Of a stretch of DNA of 64,000 bases, positions 63,201-64,000 are shown piece after piece. The notes below the pieces were generated by a model. That model did not search any database. It had not been told where the DNA came from and saw only the letters and a list, made by a program, of their open reading frames with translations. Origin of the DNA: Triops longicaudatus. Its lineage: Eukaryota > Arthropoda > Branchiopoda > Notostraca > Triopsidae. Made by a program: the position numbers and the translations under genes. The stretch lies in the NCBI GenBank assembly GCA_022885665.1, contig JAGQDJ010000046.1, positions 1 through 64,000 on the forward strand, in the 5' to 3' direction. The number at the start of each line of letters is the position of its first letter. Position 1 is the first letter of the stretch.

Positions 63201-64000
63201 CGAAGCCGCTACCGCTATCCAAAGAAGTGCGTTTTAGATTATACACATACCTTTTCATAATAAATACTCATTATATGTCAATACCCCATAGATTTCCGCG
63301 GATACCAAGTTCGGAAGGAGTACGGGCCCATCGTGCACCGCCAGCGTTTCAAATCAGGCAAATGAGGCTCGCATGATATCTTTTAGTGAAATAATTGTCA
63401 CACTTAGTTCTTCTAGTGTACCAGCAACATTTACATAGTATTTACATAACACGATGTACTGTACATGTAGTAGTCAATAGCTATACTCAATAGAGACGTC
63501 AATTCGACAAAACCTGACGTATTGCTATTTTCTAATTTCTGCAGCGACAATGGAAGACGAGGCCGCCAACATTATTCAGTATTACTGGAAAAAATGGAAG
63601 ACGAAGTCGCTGTTTCAACAACTACAGCTTTATCGCGCAGACAAGCAGCAAACTCTCGTTTACTTTTGCCAGCAGGTTAAAGTGTCTAAAAGTTTCTATC
63701 GTTCAAGTTTATATAGCGTCGACCATCTTCACAGGTTCATCTGTATAATCAAGAATTCTGCGGGTATGTCCGTAAGTGGAACAGCTCCACGGGCCTTCAG
63801 AGCGTGAAAAACGAGAGACCAGGAGCTCATAAACAGCTGATAAAGCACATTAAACCTAAACTTAGCAAGATTCCCCTCAGTTTAAAAAACTTACAGTTCT
63901 TAGACACAACCTTTATGTGCGCAAGCGTCTTCGCCAAGACTGCGAAAGAAAAAGTGTACAAGAAAAAAAAAAACAGTAGAATCTATGACTTATTCATTTT
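58009..64000 (+). CDS. ninaC: Myosin III / ninaC: protein kinase-myosin fusion, 3' end beyond the window
   Basis: 22 exons: 58009-58141, 58219-58397, 58469-58573, 58639-58748, 58856-58986, 59053-59200, 60108-60294, 60360-60545, 60603-60791, 60851-61050, 61105-61406, 61457-61667, 61729-61870, 61947-62097, 62157-62431, 62487-62764, 62818-62967, 63029-63117, 63167-63226, 63292-63357, 63545-63675 and 63735 to the edge. About 1229 residues are visible and all phases agree. Domains are a Ser/Thr kinase (about 21-290), a myosin motor (about 340-1025) and three IQ-like motifs (about 1036-1125). The family supports signalling and structure in rhabdomeric photoreceptors and binds actin, calmodulin and INAD-type scaffolds (known for Drosophila). 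HPHIFSV-like spelling near the P-loop, a NNNSTR switch I and the lineage context favour ninaC over other myosins. The start is the first ATG after an in-frame TAG at 57958. Confidence 0.95.
58398..58468 (+). other. GC-AG intron 2 of ninaC
   Basis: The exon ends ATG GAG and the intron begins GCAGGT. The GT three bases further on would shift the frame and give a TGA within three codons of exon 3. With the GC donor the join gives MELCEGGS, the expected kinase sequence, in phase 0. Confidence 0.8.
59201..60107 (+). other. ninaC intron 6, the only long intron
   Basis: 907 bp between GCAGA|GTAAAA and TTCACTAG|A. It holds an AAT trinucleotide repeat and no gene. Confidence 0.85.
60360..62967 (+). 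CDS. ninaC: ninaC exons 8-17: myosin motor domain
   Basis: The P-loop GESGSGKT is at residues 434-441, and switch I reads NNNSTR at 483-488 where most myosins have N-x-N-S-S-R-F-G-K. Switch II reads DAFGYE at 704-709 instead of DIFGFE. The actin-binding/SH1 region includes HFVRCIKPN at 923-931, and the converter contains FLRRYQFLAFDYDE and EGWTIGKTKVFL. The frame is intact across ten exons with introns of 50-76 bp. Nucleotide-binding residues at the P-loop are canonical, but the altered switches suggest unusual ATPase kinetics (inference). Exon 16 is taken to start at 62487 after TTTTGTTTAG, which has a better pyrimidine tract than the alternative at 62508. Confidence 0.94.
63029..64000 (+). 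CDS. ninaC: ninaC exons 18-22: IQ neck and tail, incomplete
   Basis: IQ-like motifs start near VQSVMR (1038), AIQRNFRGYQVRK (1072) and IIQYYWKKWKTK (1107), predicted calmodulin/light-chain sites. Exon 21 continues LFQQLQLYRADKQ and exon 22 starts VHLYNQEFCGYVRKW, in the manner of the ninaC tail. The last exon stays open to the window edge, so the stop and any further exons are missing. Confidence 0.88.
63358..63544 (+). other. GC-AG intron 20 of ninaC with immediate alternative stop
   Basis: The donor is CAG|GCAAAT, a good GC-type site; no GT donor is available that keeps frame. Splicing to the acceptor TTTCTGCAG at 63544 restores frame (G|CG, Ala) into an IQ-like segment. If the intron is retained, translation stops at TGA 63363-63365, giving a product of about 1099 residues. 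Confidence 0.65.

Noticed and set aside
1..64000. CRISPR arrays, operons, rRNA genes or transposase/reverse-transcriptase genes
   Set aside because: No regular direct-repeat arrays, ribosomal sequence or catalytic transposase/RT motifs were seen; the window is an animal locus with spliced genes.

Overview
This is metazoan nuclear DNA, and the protein sequences point to an arthropod. The window holds three Wnt ligand genes and the 5' part of a class III myosin gene. All four are split by GT-AG introns (two in the myosin use GC-AG). The Wnt1 C-terminal third (for example the ending KTIHTCL and the block CTFHWCCEVKCK) is what I know from arthropod wingless proteins. The myosin resembles Drosophila ninaC more than vertebrate MYO3. 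I cannot name the species. Very short introns (about 50-77 bp) in the myosin beside introns of up to 4.9 kb in the Wnt genes would fit a crustacean or insect with a moderately compact genome, but that is inference.

Layout: 1-15657 is upstream intergenic DNA without a recognisable gene. 15658-24871 (+) is Wnt1/wingless, 4 coding exons, 380 codons. 24872-30282 is the convergent Wnt1/Wnt6 intergenic DNA. 30283-37439 (-) is Wnt6, 5 coding exons, 341 codons; its 71-nt first exon lies within 37369-37439. 37440-48231 is the divergent Wnt6/Wnt10 interval. 48232-55276 (+) is Wnt10, 4 coding exons, 449 codons, with an unusually long Gln/Ser-rich N-terminal extension. 55277-58008 is intergenic DNA with one orphan exon-like ORF. 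58009-64000 (+) is a ninaC-type myosin III (N-terminal protein kinase, myosin motor, IQ motifs), 22 exons seen, running off the right edge.

Wnt1, Wnt6 and Wnt10 are neighbours in many bilaterians (ancestral Wnt9-Wnt1-Wnt6-Wnt10 cluster). They encode secreted, lipid-modified ligands for Frizzled/LRP receptors and often share regulatory landscapes. Here the order is kept but Wnt6 is inverted, and ninaC directly follows Wnt10, as in the Drosophila 27F-28A neighbourhood. Wnt9 is not found in the 15.6 kb left of Wnt1.

Non-genic content includes two copies, in opposite orientation, of a short inverted-repeat element with GGCCGTAA ends (10236-10377 and 53592-53763), a 63-bp poly-T tract interrupted by an N (19996-20058), several microsatellites and a few small repeats. 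No new molecular system is evident. The most interesting points are the cluster architecture, the ninaC linkage, two GC-AG introns in ninaC (one next to an immediate alternative stop), the Wnt10 extension and the mobile-element pair.
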